Below are positions 30,020-45,000 of a stretch of DNA of 64,000 nucleotides, one piece after another. Both the position numbers and the translations under genes were made by a program. Position 1 is the first letter of the stretch. Each line of letters begins with the position of its first letter. The DNA is from Telmatactis stephensoni (taxonomy: Eukaryota > Cnidaria > Anthozoa > Actiniaria > Isophelliidae), in assembly GCA_029948255.1 (NCBI GenBank), contig JALIZF010000991.1:1-64000 (forward strand), given 5' to 3'. The notes under the pieces are model-generated. The model was not told the origin of the DNA. It ran no database searches and saw only the letters and a program-made list of their open reading frames with translations.

Positions 30020-33000
30020 CTAAAAGAGTCCAGCGTTCTTCTTCAAATTCAATTGCTTCCATGGTGGAATTTTCTCGAAATCACTTTTGGACATTCCAAA
30101 CGTTTTCTGAATCACAACAAAAATAAATTTTAGTAAGAAAAGAGACAATAAGCTAATAATTCTAATGAGCAGTAATTACTGAGTCAGTGTATGTTGCTTG
30201 TGTTTATGCTTTTGTCACTAGTGAAAAGACAAGCACTGCTAATGAGCAGTAGTACATTACTGAGTCAGTGTATGTTGCTTTTGCTTATGCTTGTTGCTAG
30301 TGAAAAGACATGCACTGCTAATGAGCAGTACATTACTAAGTCTGTGTATGTTGCTTGTGCTTATGTCATTAGTGAAAAGACAAGCACTGCTAATGAGCAA
30401 TACATTACTAAGTCTGTGTATGTTGCTTGTGCTTATGTCATTAGTGAAAAGACAAGCACTGCTAATGAGCAGTACATTACTAAGTCTGTGTATGTTGCTT
30501 GTGCTTATGTCATTAGTGAAAAGACATGCACTGCTAATGAGCAGTACATTACTAAGTCTGAGTATGTTGCTTGTGCTTATGTCATTAGTGAAAAGACAAG
30601 CACTGCTAATGAGCAATACATTACTAAGTCTGTGTATGTTGCTTGTGCTTGTGTCACTAGTCAAAAGACAAGCACTGCTAATGAGCAGTACATTACTGAG
30701 TCTGTGTACATACTTGTGCTTGTTCTTATGCGCGGACTAGGCTTCGTGGGTTCCCAAAGTTAAGTTGTTGGCATAATTGTAGTACGACTAACGAGATGAA
30801 AACTGATTACCTGGAATTCAGCCACATGTAAATACATTTCTAGTCTTGTTGGATCAACTGCTTCTGGTAAAGGCTTTTTCTGCAGCTCACTTAAAGAAAA
30901 GGTATCTCTGGATAACCTTGTTAACTCTTCTTCTATCCTTAGAAGGACGGGCTTATCTTTCCTTGCCTATTGAAAATAAGAACAAAATTATAGCTGCTTA
31001 CTTAGGTAGTGCGCAGAAGGTTTACAGTCGCTGGGAGAGCGTGTCCATGTGTCCATCCCTGCAACTAGTACTGCTGCACGCAATAGTTGCAGGTTTATGA
31101 TCGAGTTCTACTTCTGCAACCTTGTTCTGCGAGGTTGCGCGCAACACTGCAGGGGTGGACACATGGTGTAACTGTACTGCGCGCAACATTACAGGGGTGG
31201 ACACATGGTACAACTGTGTTGCGTGCAACATTACAGGGGTGGAAACACGATGCAACTGTGTTGCGCGCAATATTACAGGGGTGGACACAGTGTAAGTGTG
31301 TTGCGTGCAACAATTTTGCAGAAAACGTTGAGCCAACCTGGCGGTTGTTCAGAACGCTCCCTGCAAGAACTGTTTCCAGTTTGATTAAAGCAAAAGAGAG
31401 ATTGATTCATAATAAGTGAATACAGCAGCAGAATAATTCTTCTTACCATCATGTTTATCTCTTTGACGTCTTCGTGATCTTGCCAGAAAGGAAACAGAGC
31501 TTTAAATGACTTGGGCTCAAGGCCAGCAAATACAATGTATGTTTTTGAAAGATCTCTCTTGAGTGCTATAAAATCAGATCAAAGTTAAGAAGTCAGTGAT
31601 CATCAACTTTTGTTTGGTCATGAAACATACTGAAAGATGTTAATTTGACTAAGTAAACGAACCAGACATCGCCCATCGAAACACCAGAACACAAGACTGT
31701 TTACACCTATTTTCAAAATTACGCGACCTTCGCAGACGACACTTGAATGGCTTTTTCAGTGTTTTGACTACCGTCAATCAAATCTCCGACTATTCGTTCT
31801 CCCTGAAGTAAGCTTAAATTTACATCAAAAGTCGGAAAATACTAAATGTTCTGTCAATAAATTCAAGTTTGTTTTGTTTCTGAATTTAGAAAGCTAAAAT
31901 TTTACAAATTCTAGTCGTTACAATTTGATTGACAGAAGCTTAAAATCCAGACAAGCCATCGCCACTAGGTCGAGCAATTTTGAAATTGGGTGTCATCGAA
32001 TGTTGACGGAGTTGCAATTTTACAAGACACGATCGAATCCTCACAAAACGAGGTGGCCAAAAGGCAAACGGGGTTTAAGGGTTTGATCACCATACTTCTC
32101 ACGTTAAGACGGGGCTTAGCAATTGCGGAATACGCCGCAAAACTGACACGCAGTGGTTGCGGCATCTTTAAAAGAACGCAAGGGATCGATTGACGTATGT
32201 AGAATAGTCAACCAACAGCGTAACGCTTATCCACTACATTAGGGGTTTTGCTAAACGTGACAGGGTATTCTGCATACACCTATTTCAATAAACGTTGTCG
32301 GTACCAAGCCTACTCGACTCACCCGAAAGGGAGAATGGGAAGAAATCACTAAAGTTATAAAACCACAAAAATCCCACACGATTACTTAAATTCAGCTTCC
32401 TTTGACCTTATACACTAAAGAACTTCACTTACTGATGCTATAAGTCAATACCATAGCGGAAAAGAAAGTAAAGTTTTGCTACTACCCATACTCCTTTCCG
32501 GTCTAGTCGCGTGGGCTTGAGAGCTCTCATACGACAACCTATTTTGAAATAGGTGTATACGCCGAGGCTTAAATGAACAAACGGGCGAGATGCATCACAG
32601 ATTTATTGCTAGCTCGATCAATCATTAGTTTACCTTGTGCGTACAGTTTGATTGTTTGCATAGCAAGGCGACGGTCATTATTAAAGCGGGTCTCAGCTGA
32701 TCCTGTAGTAGATGCTTGTATGTCATTCTCATCGTCTGCACGTGGCCACCACCCTTGCCACATATACAGTTCATATTTTGCGTCTATGAAAAATATCGCT
32801 AAAAAAGAAAAAAGAAAAAATTATTTTCGTGGGGTGCGTTTAAATGGGCGATTTCATCCCGCGGGTTGAGTTCGTCTCGGGACGGGTTTCAGCGAGGAAC
32901 GAAAAGACTTTCATGTCGTCGCGGATAGAGAAGATTTCGTATGACAGTGAAAACGGCACCGCACGGTCATGGCACGGTTACAACAGGAATTTCGAATGTT

Positions 33001-36000
33001 TTTATAGACAACATGGCACTCATGCAAACGTAAACGGATTCTTGTCCCGATCTCTACGTAAACGTCTTACCATAAAACCATGTAAACTCGTCTTGCGATC
33101 GCCGCAGACCGAGACAAAATCGATACTATATTTCATTCTACAGATACAGTTGATCAGAGATCTGAAATCTGGGGCCGAGTAAGTAGTAATCTGGATATAT
33201 TCACAACCAAACGAAGCAGTATTCTATGACATTCACTGTTATTTTTAGGGAGTTAAATTTACTCCAAAAATGGAGTAAAAAAAAAAGGTCCCAGATAACT
33301 CCTTTTTTTGGAGTTATTTTAACTCCTCAAAGTTTAACTCCAATTTTGGAGTAAAAATAACTCTAATATAGGAGTAGTAATTACTCCTATGAGAGTTACT
33401 TAACTCTTGAAAAAGAGTCATTTTAACTAATCCAAAGAGTTAATTTTACTCATTTGGGAGTATATTTTTACTACAATTGGGGTTGAATTAACTCTCCAGT
33501 GAGTGTAAGATTGACTATTCCCAAGAGTTATATTCACCCTTGCAAGAGTGAATTTAACTCCAGTACCAGAGTAATTTTAACTAATCCAAATAGTTAATTT
33601 TACTCATTTGGGAGTATATTTTTACTACAATTGGGGTTGAATTAACTCTCAAGTGAGTGTAAGATTGACTATTCTCAAGAGTTATATTCACCCTTGCAAG
33701 AGTGAATCTAACTCCAGTACCAGAGTAATTTTGACCCTATCAAGTAGTGAATTTTACTCTTCAAATACATTTTCCAAAAGTAGGTCATGAATTTACTCTG
33801 GAAGTTAGAGTTTAAGTTCTGTCTTGATCAAAAACTAAATCAGTAAATATTGACAATTAGGATCTTTAATGAAAATGAATATTCTCCATAAATGTCACAA
33901 AATATACAAGCAGACTAACGAAATCAAATTAGGAAATGTTCTTAAGTAGGAAATAAATAATAGACCTTACTTGCTTGCCCCAGTGATTTCAATATGACAT
34001 TTCTCTTAGGAAAAAAGTTTGTTTGAAATATTTGGTAAGACATGAAAAAATGTTTGTATCAAACATAGGAGGAATGTACAGTGTACTGGGAAACCAATGA
34101 AACAAGCAAAGAAGTTCTAATGAATACACTTCATTCAGTTCAATATAAAAATAGAAAAGCAAATCATTACTGACAACACAAACAAACTTCAAAATTCTGA
34201 ATAAAAAGAAAGCTCATAAGGTTATACAAAACTTTTAACAAACTATTTTGCAGTTCAATATAAGTACAGATCACTATAACAGGAAATTTATATTATTCAA
34301 GAGTTGTAGCATTTCAGTACTTAGTAAATTCATAGATTCATGGTGATCACACTAAAAGAACTTACTGCTTATATCACTAATAATAATCAAACTTGTAATG
34401 AACTTTCAGTAGCAGCTTCAATTCTTGGATATTCATGTCAACCTGAAACAAAATAACAATCAATGTAAATACTCCATTCCCAAGTCTGCAATGTATTTCC
34501 GAAGTTCCGGACAAGTAAACAACAAGCAATCACATTCAATATATGCTTACTTGAATCTATATATCATGAAGAAAACATTAGCTTAATTTCTCTATACAGC
34601 TTTAGATTTCAATCCATAGTTCTGAGTGTTACTTCTTCTGCACGTAGTTCTAAATATTCCACCGCAGAATTTACTGGTATTTAGACGCTGAAGTTTTCAT
34701 GTTATTCATTTCATGAATTTTGCAAGGCACATTACTGGTCTGGCGTCTGAACTAGGTTTTAGAACAGTTGTTTATAACAAAATACAACTTACCAATTTTG
34801 AAAATGAAACGGCCACAAATCGACGATCGAACCACACTGAACTCAAGTCGAAAATTTTCGTTGAGTAAGTCGGTATTCGCAATTATTCTCCCAAAACTGT
34901 ATCATTCAATGTTACGAAGCTTTCCTGGATCTTCTTGGCTACAGTGAACAACTATCAGAGCAATTCCTTTAGTACAAAAGAAGGAATTTTCGAGCAAACC
35001 CTCAGTAAACAACAAACTTCCAACCGTTCACAATGAAATGGCTTCCAGTCCGCCAACTTTCAAACTTGGTCACATGGTAAAATGCTGTGCTGTCATTGGT
35101 TGGCAAAGTCTTGTTACTAGCTACCAGTTCTCCATCACACACAGGAATCCAGAAATCACAAAGGAATCTTTTCGCAGTGGAAAGAATATGATCAAATATT
35201 GTATCGAATATTGAATCTAATAATTGCCAGCAAATGAAAACCGTGTAAAATCTATTAGGACAAAATTTCGGTTGTAGCGTTTTGGATAGTGAGTTCTAAT
35301 GGGCTCTGGGGCATTCAGCTTCGTTACTATTATATAGTATTAAACGCTGCCAGCTCAATAAATTACCATTAAACAACAGTTTTGTTGCAGTTAAATCAAC
35401 TACTTATGTTTAATGATTCTGGATTGGAGTTATTTTAACTCCTGTTTTGGAGTTAAAAAATGCTTAAACTTTTACTCCTCCTAATAAGAGTTAATTTAAC
35501 CCTCTGGATTGGAGTTATTTCAACTCCTGCTTTGGAGTTACAGAAGGCGTAAACTTTTACTCCTCCTATTAAGAGTTAATTTAACCCTCAAGCTCATATT
35601 TTTACTCTTGATAAGAGTTATTTTTACTCCAGTTTTGGAGTTAGATTATACATAATTTTTAACTCCACCAACTAGAGTAAATTTAACCCTCAAGCTCATA
35701 TTTTACTCTTAATCGGAGTTATTTTTACTCCAATTTTGGAGTAAAATTAACTCTTAAATTTAACTCCACTATAAAGAGTTAATTTTACTCTTATGGTCGA
35801 GTTAAATCAACTCCCTAAAAATAACAGTGTTGGAATATACGTTTATTACCTTTGAGTTAGACTGTGCTTTTCTTATTTTAGACAAACCACAAAATAACAA
35901 AAATTCCTTTACGTCTTAGACCTTTTTTGAAATAGGCGTATACACATTTCCGAGGCCAATGAGTCCCGCCTTCCCTCCCGTCCCGTCCCGTCCCGTTCCC

Positions 36001-39000
36001 TCCACCTTCTCTCCTCATTATCCATACCTGGTTGTGATACCGTGTAGAGTTGTGATTGGCTGATTGGATATGGTGACGTCATAGATGAGGAACGTGTTGG
36101 ATTCAGAATTTCTTTAGCAATAAAGTCGCCGCTGGTACTGTTTAGACGAAAAACTCGTGTGGAAAAGTCGTACTTCCGAGAATCTGAAATGCAAAATAGA
36201 TATAATTTAACAAATAGATTCCATTTTACCGTGCGTCTGTACTCTAATAGATGCACAGATGACGCCAAAATGTGGTGAGAACAAAAAGTATGCCACGAGA
36301 CGAAGACAAGTGACGTGACTGTTCTTACCGCATTCTGACGTCTTCTATGCATTTATTAGAGTACAGACGAACGGAAAATGAAATCTGTTTGTTTGATATA
36401 ACATTTATCGAAATATTTCAACCAATCAGAGCGCGCGTAAGATTCTATAACGTCAACTGTGCGTGTGTGCGTGTGTACAGTAATCACACACGGTTCTCCA
36501 CCAAACAGAACGCGCGTAATATACCAATCATTATACAAAAGAGGATATTATTGATGGACGAGTCAAGAATTTGGCGCGAAAATGACGTTTCTTCGCGCAT
36601 GCTCAACCTAAACTGAAATCGCTAGGGCAGGTTTCAGAACATTAAAATAATAGTCTCAGATATCAACGTTCACTTTATCTATACTGAAAGAGATCAAACC
36701 TTTAATAAGTGAAAGATGGGATACATCTCCTCGTAAAGCATCCCAAAACAGCTCAGGTTCATCACCTTCTTCGACTTCTTCGAATTCCAAAGCATCCTCT
36801 GGATATTTTTCATTAAACCTATAATTTTGATATCAATTATTATTAGTTATTATTAATTGGTACATGAAATTATACTTTTATTAATTGTATTAGTAATTGA
36901 AATCCAGTGGAGTCCAATTCGGTCTGTAATTATGCGAAGGGTATTGACGACTCTTAATATTATTGCGCATTTTAATTTTCGTCTTTATGCCGCATGAAAA
37001 TAAAGCCATTCTCCCTTCGTTTTGATCAAGTCTTCCATTGAAAATAACCATGCGCATTATAACTAACAGTCGTCAATATTGGATCATACACATCATCATC
37101 ATCATCATCATTATCATCATTATCATCATCATAATGGTCTTTATTAAAAAGGATTCAGGCAAACGTTAATAGTTTACAAATATGTACAATCATAAAAAAA
37201 ATAATTAAAAATTCATAATCAATCATCTCGCGTCGCGTCGCTTTTGCTAAATCCGTCTCAATAAATGGGAGATCCAACCTTTGAAAAGGAATACTTTTTG
37301 ATGCATTTTGGTCTTCCGTTCGCAAAAAAACGGCGCTTTTCTTTTGTCTAGGGTACGAAAACAGAGTAACAAGACACGTTTTCAAATTTATCCGGATTTG
37401 TGTGGTCAAAGTACTTACCATTTCACAAGCTTTTTCCCAGAGTTTTTAGCATTCTTTCTTGTATGGTCGTTAGACTTGGCTCCATGCCACACGTATAATA
37501 CTAACTCAATTAAGTCTACTACCACGAATGATGTGCGTGACCGCAACGCATATGGACTGTAAACAATTAATAGCCAAACAATCAGTTCATTTCAGAAGCA
37601 CAAAACTAGAAGTATCCAGGTTAAATGTTCCACATCCGAGAGGGGGTGGGGTGAGAGCGTTAGAGCACGAAGATGGTTAGACAGAGAAGAAGAGGAGAGA
37701 GATACTACCATGAGGGGTTGTAGTTACATGTATTTCTTACTCAGTTTTAACTTGAAGTAAGTAAGCTTCTTCTGGTTCTTCGTTACGAAGAATAAACATG
37801 CATGTATCCTCCTCGTCATCTGGTTATAGGGGAAAACAAAATTCAATTTATCATGTAAACATAAGTAGATATTTAAGAGGCGTGATGATGATGATGATGA
37901 TGATGATGATGACCACAATGGAGTCGAAGTGGGAATAATGATGAAGCACTAGTAATGGTGATGGAATATATAACGATGCTAATGATAAGACAGTAATGTG
38001 ATGATGATGATAATGATGATGATGATAGTGAGGGTCTAAAATGATACCATGATAAATTAAATCACGTATAGAAAGTATTGGTGATACTATTGTTACCTTC
38101 ATCATCCGGTGGTTCTCTCCTTACCAAAGGAAAAGGAAAAAGAAATCAGCAGAGAGAACAAAAGCTTCATAAAATAGAAGACCATAAATAACACTTACTT
38201 TCCAAGATGAACAACCATTTTACCATCAAATAAACGTGGAAAACAAGGAGGCTCTTTGCCTTGTGAAACCAGAACCTGTGCGAAACATAGCACTTTGTTA
38301 AACAGTTATTTTAAAACACATCAACAATATAACTGAAGATGCGATATTCAAATATTAGCATTAACAGAGGTAGTGAGTATAGACGACTTTCAAAAATGAC
38401 GGCCTAGTACATGAGAACGAGGCCACAAAGGCCTTGTTACCAGAAAATAAGCGTGACGACACTTCTATTGCAATCAAAGACGATGTGTTCCTCTTCCTTT
38501 TGAAATAACTATTTTCTGTGCATTTTACAGGATATACTTAGACTCATTCGATGCCCTGATGATTTTAGAGGCCTTTCTGGCCTCGTTCTCGTGAACAATG
38601 AGCCCGCCATTTTTGAAAATCGTTTATGGAAAACCACAAGGGTGCAAAATGTCTAGTCATGTAACTATATAGTAATCCCATACTTGAGGGCCTCTATCAG
38701 CATCCAACTCGACGGTCATGAGAGCCGCCGCACCTTTCTCGTTAACCGTTGAATCTTTTCCTTGCCAGAAGAAGTAAACTATTTTGTCTCTACCGACATC
38801 TTCTTTTCTAGACGCTTGGCCTTTTAACGTTCGTACACCGATACGTTTTACACAGTATTTCCATCGTACAACATAACCTTGACAAAAGGAAAAGATGAAT
38901 TCAAAACTGGAATAGATGAAATAGATGAATTCATAAACTGAAGTGTTTAGCAGTCCTTTGAAGGGGTTTGGAGACATGATAAATGAGGGGAGGGCTGAGG

Positions 39001-42000
39001 AGAAAATGAGTTCTACGGTGCTATCTTTGGGTCGAATTGGTTACTTGTGCGTAAGGAAGACAAACGAACGGACGAACGAACGAACAAAAAACGAACAAAC
39101 GAAAGAACGAACGAACGATAAAACGAACGAACGGACGAAAACGAATGAACGATAAAACGAACGAACGAACAAACGAACGAACGAACGAAAAAACGAACGA
39201 ACGAACGAACAAACGAACGAACGAACGAACGAACGAACGATAAAACGAACGAACGAACAAACGAACGAGCACAAGAGTGACTCACCTTCAGAAGAATGAA
39301 AATGTCCGTAGTCCTCAAGAGGAAGTGGATTGTAACTATACTCTCTGACATGCCATACTTTAATGTCTACCGTCGACACTCCAAACTGACGACCTTCCTC
39401 GTCTGCACTTCCTATGCCACGACCAATGTTGAAGTCTAACAGAAAATAATAACATCAGAGACTTTAGATATTGGAACCAAATTATGTACTGAATAACAGT
39501 CTGACTTGTTTATTTGCTCAAGAAAGCAAATTTAGGGGTTATTGTTGCTTAGTTTACAGTAAAGTAGATTTCGTATGACTGTGAAAACGGCACCGCACAG
39601 TCACGGTCACGGCACGGTTGCGACAGGAATTTCGAATGTTTCTATAGACATTACGGTACTGACATAGCCAAGGTACGACGCGGTACATTCATACGAAATC
39701 TGCGCTATTAACATGAATATCCTTGTTGCTATCGCAGGGTGTTATTGCTGTTTTGATGGTAGTGATGGTGGCGATGAGGATTAATTGGTAGCAGTATAAT
39801 AGATGGTTAAAGTGGCAGTACTTGTTAAGGCCGGCGCAAAAGTTCAGTCCCATCGTTGGTCAACGACTCACAGCATTGTTGTTGGGTACGTTAGAGCTGC
39901 TGATCAACGACTCACTGCCATCAATGTTGATACTAAAAATGTATGATGTTAGGGATGCTGCACAGGGCGTAAAGACCACACTGTACTGCTGTTGTGTTTG
40001 GTTGTGGTGGTGATAGAGATGACGTCGGCACTGTTGTGTTGATAGAAACAGTAGTCGTGTTGGTGTACTTACTTTCTAACACAAGACTTGGTTCTGGAGC
40101 TGGTTCTATCATTAAGTTTACATCAACAGCTTTAAGATCGAAAATACTATTTATGGGCTTATCCTAAACAAATACATTCGAACAGATTAACATAAACTTT
40201 AATAAGGGAAAATAAGAGCAACTCTGAAGATCAGAGAGTTTCTGGACTTTCTTTTAAGGGTGCGATAATCAAGAGAGAGAGAGAGAGAGATGAGATCGTA
40301 AATGAATATAATAACGAATGAGAGAATTTACGTACGGAAGACTGTATATCGTCTGCATCTTCAGTTTCCTCGTTTGGACTTGCCTTTGTAGTAAATATAC
40401 AAAAGCAAAGTTAGCTTATAAATGATTGCCCACAATAGACAGAAAACTGCCTTGTCGTCTTTGCTCTTTGTTGGAAAGCCAACCTTGAAAGAACAGTGCA
40501 GCCAAACCACTTTTTCTACGCCGAGTTTTGTCGCCCGCGTCAAAGCCGGTCGCTTTGTTCACTGATGCAGTGCGCGCTACTTTTGACGCTGAGCTATACC
40601 TGGGTCAAAACGACCATGAGTCGTTGGGAAAGAAAGAAGAAAGTGGGAGACTCCCAATTCTCATATTGGATTGACCACAGGCCCATTTCGTAAGAAAAGA
40701 GGGCTACAAAAGAAGTCAACATTTGTCATTCCATGTCATTCATTCGTTCTACATGATTTGTTATTCTACATATCAAGTCGTTCTACAGTTACCTTTTTCT
40801 TCGTGATTTGAACAGCAAAGCTACCGCTGATGGGTTTCTTAACAAAATCTTTAGTGTAATCAACGTTATGGTCAGGCCAGTCAGTGAACTTCTCTCTAAA
40901 CAAGACCGTCTCTGATCGTGCAGTCATACGACCAAGTAACGCCCAGGAAGGACGAGAAACCACGTGACTTTCTGCTTTGTCCGTGAGCCTCCTGGGTTCA
41001 AGTGGATTTATACGACTCTACAAGACAAGAAAAGAACGGGAAACTTTCACGACACTTTAAGACAGTTTCACGTTAGCGGGTTTAATTAATCAAGAGCTCA
41101 TGGTCATTTTCTGCGATCTTTTATTCTTCAATAAACGAGTGAAGAATATCACCTACCTTAAATTTAAACTTGTTATCAAAAACCTTTTGTGCTAACTTCA
41201 TTCCTATGTTCCTCGCTGTACGATTACAATTTCTTCCAAGCCAAAGATAAACCTCCGTACCAAAATCTAAAACATACGCCTACAAGACAATGACAACGAG
41301 ACAATAATGTAGAAAAAAATGGAAACTGCGCCAAACGCATTGGCATTGTATCAGTCAGAGCACCTCGAATTAATACCCCAAAGTAATAACTTAGGATTCC
41401 ACCACGGAGAGAGTACGGTATTACTTGTCAAGATGTTATAAACCGCGAGAGACTGAGACTCGCGCGTCCTTACGAAAAACTTTGGCAGTCAAATGTTGCC
41501 CCACATTTAATCAATATTGAGGTAGAAAACATGGCAAAAGCAACTTCTGGCACGCTCAACACACCCTCCTAGTTACCATAGAAACCGCAACATTGAAGGG
41601 AGTGACAAAAACCTCAATACATTAAAAATAGGTTAGATGCCAAAATAAATTTTAATGGTCAAAATGTTCAGTCGTGCATTGTTTGGCAATGATTGTAGAT
41701 TTGTGCTTATCGCCGGGTCTTTCAGGAACTTTTCAGGCCTGTTATAATAAAACACAATAAAATAAAAAGCTACTCACGTGATCAGGATCCATAAACTTTT
41801 CACTAAGAACCCTCCCTGATATGTCATCCCTTAGCTTGAGTTCCGGGGGGTCACGATCGTAATTGACACGATAAACAATGTTTGTTGCCTGGATATTCTT
41901 TTCGTATTCTTCATCTGAAGGAACATCACTAGCAGCTACAGAAACAGAAAATAAAATTCCGTTTGTTTTATGAAGTTTGCCACCTTTGGTCTCCCTGTGT

Positions 42001-45000
42001 CAAGGGATTTATCGACCACAGGAAGACCGTCTGCATCATAATAATAATATATCAAAAGGTTACCTGTTACTGTACTCTTGCCACCTAAATGTTTCCAAAA
42101 TGATGTCATGTGGGTTTCCTCTTTGGCTTGTTCAATAATGTGAGATGTTTTGGCATTAGTTCCCAGGTCTCTCTGTTTTACCACGATTGTAGACACCTCG
42201 TGGGCCTAAACAAAGAACCATTGAAAATTAAATAAAACGTTATTATGGGATCATGACTATGATAAGTGATGATGATGATGATAATGATCACAAGTGATGA
42301 TGATAATAATAACAGCGATGATGATAATTTTCATTTGTCAAGATTGGGCGGCGAAGTCCATTCGTGAGTTTTCACGTTCGTACGAAATTGATCATCGAGC
42401 TTCAATGATGTGATGATGAAGTTGATTACATTTATTAGCAGCACATCTTAATAGTTTTGAGTGACATAGCAAGGGAAAACAGAAAAAGTATTTGACATAA
42501 AACCACGCTCTGATTGGCTAGCTAGCGTATTTAATTTATATCAGAGGACAGAGAAATGACTCGCGCGCACAAAATTATAAAACTATATACAATATTCAGT
42601 ACCTTAGCTCTTTTCATGATATTTGAATCCTTCCCAATCCAAACATACACACTTTTGTGTGTCACCAGCACAAAAGCATCACCAGAATTGAGTGATTTGG
42701 CAGACGGTTCGACCAACCTAGTCTGGAGGTGTCTCTGACCTACGAACAATAAAGAAACACTTACAGTAGAACCCCAATATCTCGAAATCTAAAGAGGAAT
42801 GGAGTACTGTTCGAGTTTGATAAAGGTATTCTGGTGTATTATTCTGTTATCAAAGAGGGCGTGCACGGTTACGGCAGGAATTTTGAATGAATTTTTCACG
42901 GCACTGACAAGGCCACGGCACGGCGCGGTCCGTTTCAAAGTCATACGAAATCAACTCTAAAAAGACACAATCCAGGAAATGTCCATCTCATCTCTTGAGA
43001 AACATAAATCATCACTGCGGAACTGTAGTCATGCCCATAAACCAAGATCATTATACCTTTAATCTGTAACAACATGACAGGCAGAAAGCCTCCAAACTCT
43101 CTGATTTCTGTGCTAATTCCTTCAACATTCTTGGCTGTTTTTCTAAGTGAAGTGCTTGCTTCGTTCAAATCAAGCTTTGCAGAAAGGCCTTCGATGGCCT
43201 CAGCAGCAAATTTGGAATTGTTCTCTGTGGAGAGAAAATCGAAAAATTCCACTTAGGCTCGCTGCTTAATTACATGCAGTATGTAACATGCAAATACTGT
43301 GTTATTTCAAAATAAATAAATAAATAATAAAATTATAATCTTCTACAGCAGATCCACGTAGTGGTTCGTCATCTGGTGGCACTCACACTCACTACCTCTA
43401 CGGCATTAAATATTTTACATACATCGCTCAACTCACATGTTGATCAGTTTTGCCGAGGGTGGAAAAATCGGAGAACCCGGAGAAAAAAACCCTCGCGGCA
43501 TGGTAGAGAACATGGTAGAGAACAACACATCATGATCAAACAAACTCAGTTCACATATGATCAGATGCCCGAGCTGGGACTCTAACCCGGACCACAGCGG
43601 TGAAAGGCCGGTGCTCTCACCACTCGGCCAAACATGCCAACCATATTATTTCAAAAGGTGTTAGGAAGGCCAACACTGCCAATAAGTAGTACATTACTGA
43701 GTCTGCGTATGTTGATTGTGCTTATCAGTGTTTATGCCACTAGTGAAAAGACAATAATAAATAAATTATGAACAAATTATTTATAGACGGAGCCAATTTA
43801 GCTTTCGCTAACCTTCCATTTGGCCGTCTTCTTCGGCCGCACGCGAGAACTGCATTGTAAGTTATGGACCGAGTTTTTTCCCACTTCTTCTTTGCCCAAG
43901 AGCGCGCAAAAGGTACGACCGCTAATTGGCCAATGAAAGCTAGCGTTATATTTTTACTACATAACAACTTACTTATTTTCCCACCATAAGGTCGAATTGG
44001 TTTCTCTAGTTCATCATCTTCCTTGACAAAGTTGCGCTCTGATTTAGACACAAGGAGCTATAGAAAAGACACCATCAAACATCAAAAGTGAGACTACATT
44101 ACTACGAGAAAATAAGGGAAGACTGAGTAAAATGGTTGGCCCAAGCATGAGATCATTCTGACTTATAATGGAGTACACAGTGTGTCTATGCAATTTTAAA
44201 GGCTCGGGCAAACGATAAAATTTTTCTTCCAACGTTGCGCGCAACAGCAATTGAATCGTTTCCACTCGTTTGTAGCTCCACGCAGTTGCAAAAGTTGAAT
44301 CCAATTCTACTCTTGCAATGTTGCGCGCAACTGTTGCAGTGATGCACACACGGTGCAACTCTCTTGCGGGCAACGTTGCGAAAAAGGTGTATCGTTTGTA
44401 CGGGCCTTAAGCCTTAACAGCCAAGCAACTCGTGTATCTTACATCAGTATCTGAACGTAGGTCCTCTCTTTTCTGTCTGGCTTTAACTGGGTTGCTTGAG
44501 TGAACGTGCTTACGAACTGGTCGTAATTTACGTCGATGATCAGCAAAAGCCTTGAGACTAAAAACGTAAAAAATATACCACAATATCATTTACAGATACA
44601 AGTTATTTTTGAATAGAATGCATATTGTATAAATAAAGGGGGGAAATGTTTTTTAGTTCTTTGCGATACAAGTTATTTTTGAATAGAATGCATATTGTAT
44701 AAATATAAGGGGGGAAATGTTTTTTAATTCTTTGCGATATTACAAACGACAATAGTCACTGTCGCCCCCCTTCCCTAACGTTTTTTGGTAATACGTATAC
44801 ATCGTAAATTGATGGAGTACCAACGTAAGTTTGAATATATAGTGAAACCATTCCAGCTGTACATTTTTAAATGGTTAAATAAAAATGCAATAAGAGGATG
44901 AGAACATAAAGATTATAAACGCATGTAAAATTCTTCACTAAATACCTATCAAACTACCTCAATTCTAAACTAAAATTCTATCATTCTGGATTCTATTCTA

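Noticed and set aside
30191..30763. Open frames of 190, 149 and 135 codons on both strands
   Set aside because: All come from the 72-bp minisatellite whose length is a multiple of three; they lie in an intron and have no family resemblance.
39013..39379. Three overlapping Arg-Ser-Phe-Val-rich frames on the minus strand
   Set aside because: They are translations of the (GAAC)n microsatellite; only the supervillin exon at 39286-39435 in this stretch is real.
43570..43638. Functional tRNA gene
   Set aside because: A and B boxes are present but the B box is altered and the sequence continues into a SINE body; no intact cloverleaf 3' half was found.
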